The notes under the pieces are model-generated. The model saw only the letters and a list, made by a program, of their open reading frames with translations. It was not told where the DNA came from and made no database searches. The translations under genes were made by a program, and so were the position numbers. From Manihot esculenta (taxonomy: Eukaryota > Streptophyta > Magnoliopsida > Malpighiales > Euphorbiaceae): a stretch of DNA of 64,000 bases. Below, in pieces: positions 58,713-64,000 of the stretch; the first letter of the stretch is position 1; each line of letters starts with the position of its first letter. The DNA lies in assembly GCF_001659605.2 (NCBI RefSeq), contig NC_035170.2:19418948-19482947 (forward strand), given 5' to 3'.

Positions 58713-60939
58713 TGTAACGACCCGAAAATCGGACCGCTACCGGCGCTAGGATCCAGGTCGGCTTAAGGCCGCCGGGACCCGTAGCAAGCCTGACATGAAA
58801 CCTGTAAACCTGTATAATCCCATACATGATCAACAACATGCATTAAAACTTTTCTTTCCATATACATCAACCAAACTCAACCTGTGCATGCACTGTACAT
58901 AACATAAACATAATTATGATCCCTCTGTGGGATCTCAACAATGCCCCAATGGGCGATACATCATACGTTGAGTTGGTTTGCATACTCATCATAAAATATC
59001 TAAGATCATGTATTAAAAGGGATATCTTATACATATAGTCAAGCACAACCTCTAATCCTCAAGTCATTACATACCTAAAACTGTACTTTTACATAACATT
59101 ATTACATTTATCATGTCCACACCATCTATTACATACACATAACTTCATTACTCTTATGGATCTCCTGGTCTACCCTGTACCTGCAAATCCTGGGGAAAAT
59201 GGGAGAGGGGTGAGCTACTAGAGCCCAGTGAGCAGAATAATAAAAACATTTAAATCATATGGATCATGGAATGCATCACATCACAGCTAATCACATCAAG
59301 GATGAACTTGTCACCAATAGCCCTCTACATGGTCCAACTGTGCCAGAACATAGAATGGGTCCTGGTCTTTCCCTTACATAACATATCATATCATAACAGT
59401 CCAACTGTGCTAGAACGTAGAATGGGTCCTGGTCTTTCCCTTACATGGTGCCAGCGAACGTAGAATGGGTCCCACTGGTCTTACATTCCGTACTGTACAT
59501 ATCACATCGTCATATCATAGATCGAGGGCTTTGGATCATCCAACGTTCATCCACATCAATCAACAATAAAGTGTGCAATGCAACATATTCGTGAATTCTA
59601 ATGCAACAACCTAGTACATCTCATGGCATTCATGATGCGTGAAACATGCTGAAAGTCCATTATTTGCTTTAAAACATAATAAGCTATTCCACTCACCTCT
59701 GGGTAGCTCTGACCAGACACTGGAGCAGTTGACTCACTGCTGGGGTCCTCGGTTCCTCGGGTCCGAACCTACACAGGTGGACTCAAATGAGGGACCAAAC
59801 AAACATGAACATAACTCTAAACTACTCCCCAAAAACCCCCTAAAACATCATGAAACAATCATAGAAAAACATGCAAAGGAAGGCAGAACAGGGCAGGTTC
59901 GGCGGCACCTTCGGCGGCCGAAAGTCCGTGACAGAGACGAAAGTCTCTTTTCAGGGGCAACTTCGGCAGCCGAAAGGCCTGCCTCCCCAGCCATGTTCGG
60001 CGGCCGAAAGTTCCTTCGGCTGCCGAACCTGGTTTCTGCCAAAGGGCAGAAACTTGGCTCCTTTAAGCACATTTGCCTCCAAAACTTCCAATCATGCATT
60101 TAGCTCAACCAAAACATGCAAATATACATACATTGGCTCCTAAGGGCTTCAAACTAACTTAAACCCCAACTACAACACACAACAACAACACAATCCAACC
60201 TACATTGCTCAAAACATAACATTAATTCAAAAACCTAACTATGAGCTAAACATGCATTCTACCCCATAGATCTTGCATAAAACTTACTTTAAACATGAAA
60301 TGAGCTTAAGATCGGCTCTTATCTCTTGAAGATCGAGAGAGAGACGTCCTAAACTCGGAGGTGGGAGATTTTTGAGTTCTTGAACCTCAAAGCTCCAAAA
60401 CTTGCTTTAAACTCGAAAATCTTCAAAACAAAGCAAAAACTTGTGAAAATCTTGAAAGATTTGAAGGAAAAACTCAAGGATTAGTGAGGAACGGCAGAGA
60501 GCTCACCTTGGCTGACAATGGGGAGAAAAACTCGCCCGTTTTCGGCTAAGGGACCCTTTTATAGTGGCTGGCCAGGCCACGTTCGGGGGCCGAACGTGCC
60601 TCCGCATGCATGCCATGTTCGGCGGCCGAACTTGAGGTTCGGCGGCCGAACCTGGACTTTCCTCACTTATGCTTTCGAGGGCCTAAAGGCGCTCCCGAAG
60701 GCATGCATGTTCGGCGGCCGAACTTGAGGTTCGGCGGCCGAACTTGAGGTTCGGCGGCCGAACCTGAGTTTTCCTCCAAGATTATTTTTATGCAAAAACT
60801 CATTTCCATTTTACTTAAAACCATGAAATACCTTAAAACATTTTATGAAAACAAGTTTCTACCCTACTAGAGGCTTTCGACATCCGAGATTCCACCGGAC
60901 GGTAGGAATTCCGATACCGGAGTCTAGCCGGGTATTACA
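58713..60939 (-). mobile_element. Solo LTR, Tekay-type family, in family F element
   Basis: On the plus strand it runs from TGTAACGACCCG to GGGTATTACA (2227 bp), so the LTR reads on the minus strand. The perfect TSD ATATT lies at 58708-58712 and 60940-60944. There is no internal region. Removal of LTR plus one TSD restores the host element's reading frame. Two or more units of a repeat containing ACATAGAATGGGTCC or ACGTAGAATGGGTCC lie at about 59340-59475. Confidence 0.94.
60618..60762. repeat. TTCGGCGGCCGAA palindrome array with 20-bp spacing
   Basis: Exact 13-mers TTCGGCGGCCGAA occur at 60618-60630, 60638-60650, 60710-60722, 60730-60742 and 60750-60762. The spacer in the regular part is CTTGAGG, giving an exact 20-bp period. 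The array lies upstream of the LTR's TATA region in LTR orientation. Confidence 0.95.
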
Positions 60940-62156
60940 ATATTCAAAGCACGCCTAGCAACAAGCATCTCGCCATGTTCAGCAAGCAACACATTATCAA
61001 CAAACACATCCAAATCATCACAGTCATTATTGCAATTAAGAGTTCTTTGAGGTAATCGTATAGAAGTGGAAGCTTGTGAGACATTCAAACTCTCCATAGT
61101 TTCAGTGAACCTCTCAAGAGTCTTTTAAAACCTTTTAAACTCACCACTAACTGACTTTTTGAAGAGCTTATAATCACTAGCCATGTCCCATTCACTTTCG
61201 TCATCACTATCCACCACATTTTTATTTTTACTCATCCTTCCTTAAATCAATAAAGAACAAAGAGAACTAGCAAATATGGTGTTAGAAATAAAAGCACTCA
61301 AGTGTTTGCACTCTTATCACTCTTTTGCTGATTCTTCAATTGCACTTTAGAAACTAAGGTCAACCAACCAACCACAAGGTGCATTTAATGAAACAAAGAA
61401 GAAAACCTAAAGAAAGAAGGAAGCGCGCAAAAACTAGAAAGAAGACACTGGCAATTTGGAAAGTAACGCAAGAATTAGGTTTTGTGCTACTTGAAAAATA
61501 TCACCTAGAGTATAGACACAAGCAAACAATATTCCAGTAATGTCAAGGAAGTAAAAGCAAGCTTAAACCAAAAAAGAAACTTAGAATTCAAATAAAAAAC
61601 GAACCTAGACAAAAGTTTGAATTTAATTCACTTCAAAATAAATTAAATATGGATCTATTTAAATCTATCCAAAAAGGCAAGTATCAAAACCCCACAAATA
61701 GAATAAAAAAAAAAAATAAATTTCACTCAATTCAGCATCATGACGAAAATTCTGGTGTTAAAAAATAGATTTGACATCAAATCAATTTAGATGCAATTGC
61801 CTTAAATGTGCACTTTAGGGAATATGCAGATTTCTTTTGTCTCCTAATATGGATTCAACCCAATTCAAAATTCAAAATTCAAAATTGATTCCCATAAATT
61901 ACAGCAATCAATTGAGATAGGTAAGACAATATAGATGAAAAAGGAAGCATATCACAATTTCAGCCAGATCAAGATAAGTAAGGCAAAGGCGATTTTTGAC
62001 TTTTTTTTTTTATGGATTTTGATTTTTTTTTTGTGATGATTAATAATCAAGAAGGCACAGCCATGTACACACAAGCTTTCACCGAAATCAACAACGAAGA
62101 AAAGAAAAACTAAAAAAAACCCTAGACCCTAGGATAAATCAGAATTTACCTCACTT

Positions 62157-62170
62157 TGACTCTGATACCA
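62157..62170 (-). promoter_or_regulatory. Primer binding site of family F element
   Basis: Minus strand TGGTATCAGAGTCA, 2 bp from the LTR end at 62173; initiator tRNA-Met type with one or two differences from the copy at 404-417. Confidence 0.9.
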
Positions 62171-62172
62171 AC

Positions 62173-62904
62173 TGACGCGGAACCTATGGCACAAGCCTCA
62201 AACCCACACACATAAGTAGATACGGAATCCAAAGATTTGATAAACCCACTTCCTATGGCACCCCACACTTAGAGAAGCTGAAACACCAATGATCGAAGGA
62301 TTTAGATGAGAATTCGACAAATGCCACAACGAATAGTTGATAAGTTAGCCAAGATTCTTGGTGCAATTGATGAAAGCAAATCCTCACTCTCACTCAACGC
62401 AATACACGCCAAAGGCATGAAAAGAATTCTAAAAATTTTAATTAAAAGTTGCCTCTTATAAGTGTTTCTTATCCTTATATAGTAAGGAGAGAAAATAAAA
62501 CCCTAAGACACTCTTATTCGGGCTGGCCGACCTATGCACAAGACCCAAACCCAATTACACACTAAAATAACACATTAAATACATAAGTATTAAAACATAA
62601 GCCCAAAACATGGCCCAACACTCTAAAACTCAAAAGATAAAATATGGCCAGAATACAAGTCCAAACAAAGCTAAAATAAAATAAGTGTCACTTTAGGCTT
62701 CCCTTAGTATAGTTTTAGCCCATAGATTTGATTGGGCTCCCTAAGCCTATGATTGCAAGTGTTGCACCAAATTTACCCCATATGAGTTGAAGCATGCTCC
62801 AAATATATATGGATCATATGAATATGATTTTCAACTCCTTTTAGATCCATTTGAATGATATAAGTTTGCTCTACACCATTGTTAGAAATTTGTCCTATTT
62901 ATCA
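62173..62904 (-). repeat. 5' LTR of family F element
   Basis: 732 bp, from TGACGCGGAACC to TTTATCA on the plus strand. Compared with 56884-57684 it lacks a short block near 62680 and a few bases before the terminal ATCA. Confidence 0.9.
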
Positions 62905-62909
62905 GGAAC

Positions 62910-63440
62910 CACAGGCTAAATCTAGAAGCCATGTAGTGAAAGCCCGATAGAAGAAGATGTGGATGTGAGAAGGAGTAAAACGCAAAGATAGTCAACCAAT
63001 CGTGGGAGAAAAGGGACGTGCGTAAGCTGTACAGTTGCCTCTTTAGATCAAAACATTTTATTATCATGACTAGTTATGTAAGTTAAAGTTTAGATGAAAT
63101 TTTTTATGTCTACACAAACACGAGCATTATAGTATCTAGCTCAGTATAAAATTTTACCGTTAGTTGAAATCGATATGAACATTTCTAAGGAAAGGGAATA
63201 TGTACTTAAACATACTACTTTATGAATTGAAAAGGTTTGAAGAAATTCACACATGCAAAATATTATTTAATGGACTCCTTGAAATTGTACAAGTCAGTAC
63301 AATTAGTCAAAGTTGATGTTTACATTCAGTTGAAACATGAAGCTAAATGTCTTGTGCGATATACTATTTATTGATAAACATTATTGAATTCACAGCATGT
63401 ATTTTTGTTATGTATGTATTGTACAAGCTTTCATTTTGCA
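62910..63440 (+). other. Tat-type element remainder, no genes seen
   Basis: Continuation of the leader interrupted at 56883. No frame longer than about 60 codons and no gag or pol motif were found. From 63060 to 63440 it is AT-rich. Confidence 0.5.
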
Positions 63441-63449
63441 TATAATTTT

Positions 63450-64000
63450 TAAAAGCAGGAGCAAGGCTAATAAGTCTGGAAGCGACAGTGAGGCCAATGT
63501 GCCTAAATACCGAGCAAGGATAATAATCCTAGAAGTGATAATAAGACATATGTGCCTGAATACCGAGTAAGGCTAATGATCCTAAAGCGACAGTAAGGCC
63601 AATGTGCCTGAATACTGAGCAAGGCTAATAAGTATAGAATTGTCAGTAGGGCCAAGAGTCTGAATACTCGAAAATTGCCAGTAGGGCTACAAGCATGAAT
63701 ACTTAGAAATTCCCATTAAGGCAATGAGCCTGAAAAAAAGAGGCTAAAAGTTAGAATAAGAATCAGGGCTAAACAGTCTAGAAGAATACAGAGAGCCGAA
63801 GAGCTCGAAAGAATACATACGGCTAAAAGAGCCCAAAAGAATACAAAGAACTAAAGAGTTCGGATGAAGAATGAGGGCTAAAGAGACCAGAAGAATACAA
63901 AGAGCCAAATTGCTCGAAATAACAGAGAGCTAAAGAGCTCGGACGAGGAATCAGGGCTAAAGAGCCCAAAAGAATACAAAGAGCCTAAGTGCTCGGAATA
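63450..64000 (+). repeat. 53-bp-type tandem repeat tract (runs off window)
   Basis: Three to four units of about 53 bp (AAGGCTAATAAGTCTGGAAG..., each with GACAGT(A/G)AGGCCAATGTGCCT) cover 63455-63655. The tract then shifts to shorter units with TGCCAGTAGGGCTA, and from about 63765 to longer units built from GGCTAAAGAG and AGAATACAAAGAGCC. The words decay gradually, so this is one evolving array. Confidence 0.85.

Larger units (their letters stand above)
57708..61235 (-). pseudogene. Gag/protease remnant of family F element (split, stop-containing, no RT)
   Basis: The start at 61235 (MSKNKNVVDSDDESEWDM) is followed by a stop near 61127. The same frame then reads on through a CNNDCDDLDVF block to LVARRALN, where the solo LTR sits. 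On the other side it continues at 58709 with MQVKEESLEQREN, exactly in frame once one TSD copy is discounted. The retropepsin-like domain has LIIDEGSCTN (DEG for the usual DGG/DSG) and later MLLGRPWQYDRKV. A stop at about 58152 is followed by a Glu-rich segment (58130-57708) ending DTWVPKASLLN. The RT, RNase H and integrase that follow in related plant elements are missing. Confidence 0.85.
56884..62904 (-). mobile_element. Complete but internally deleted family F gypsy-like element
   Basis: Minus strand: 5' LTR 62904-62173, PBS 62170-62157, leader, coding remnant 61235-57708, PPT 57698-57685, 3' LTR 57684-56884. The perfect TSD GGAAC lies at 56879-56883 and 62905-62909. The coding part goes from gag-like and protease sequence straight to an acidic tail; RT, RNase H and integrase are absent, so it depends on helper elements for movement. 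A Tekay solo LTR at 58713-60939 split it later. Confidence 0.93.
55776..64000 (+). mobile_element. Tat-type retrotransposon, 5' part (runs off window), with nested insertions
   Basis: An LTR ends at 56733, followed by the PBS at 56736-56753 and a short leader up to 56883. The element resumes at 62910 after the family F insertion. The rest, 62910-64000, contains no recognisable gag or pol and passes into the 53-bp-type repeats, so the element seems internally rearranged or deleted. The left border is uncertain. Confidence 0.6.

Overview
This window is nuclear DNA of a flowering plant, almost certainly a eudicot. The signs are one intron-containing QWRF-family gene, plant-type LTR retrotransposons primed by tRNA-iMet or TGGCGCC-type tRNAs, AT-rich spacers, hAT-type MITEs and no bacterial-style operons. 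A woody, Euphorbiaceae-like genome is only an impression. About three quarters of the sequence is transposable-element DNA, and much of it is nested. I could date the order of insertion because I found matching target-site duplications (TSDs) for almost every element.

Layout. 1-1409: the 5' end, in minus orientation, of a gypsy-like element (called family F here) with a partly duplicated LTR. 1410-10102: a decayed Ty3/gypsy Tat-type element on the minus strand (LTR, PBS, gag, protease, RT, RNase H, integrase), interrupted by a solo Tekay-type LTR at 5913-8017. 10108-12072: AT-rich spacer. 12078-21648: a complete young Tekay-type chromovirus element with one uninterrupted gag-pol frame of 1648 aa, two 2168-bp LTRs that differ at about nine positions, and TSD ATTAC. 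21900-36820: the 3' end of a plus-strand Tat element that carries an antisense, intron-containing Transposase_28-type extra ORF. A Tekay solo LTR (24373-35964, TSD AGAGG) sits in that ORF, and a second, decayed minus-strand Tekay element (26469-35795, TSD TTGAG) sits in the solo LTR. 36826-40650: AT-rich spacer with a MITE. 40991-49535: a six-exon QWRF-motif microtubule-associated protein gene, the only recognisable host gene. 49540-55775: spacer with two more copies of the same MITE, an LTR relic and microsatellites. 55776-64000: a Tat-type LTR and leader, split by a complete but internally deleted family F element (56884-62904, TSD GGAAC), which is itself split by a Tekay solo LTR (58713-60939, TSD ATATT). 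The window ends in a tandem-repeat tract of about 53 bp per unit.

How the parts relate. Five Tekay insertions give a family history: two with internal regions and three solo LTRs. Their LTRs share dense copies of a palindrome, TTCGGCNGCCGAA, containing a GCCGCC core. The palindromes lie just upstream of the TATA box and again in the transcribed leader. A conserved splice donor in the LTR and an acceptor directly before the gag start suggest a spliced gag-pol mRNA. The 53-bp repeats in the Tat-like element at 1.4 kb and at 63.4 kb are the same family in opposite orientations. I saw no tRNA, rRNA, CRISPR or organellar sequence.
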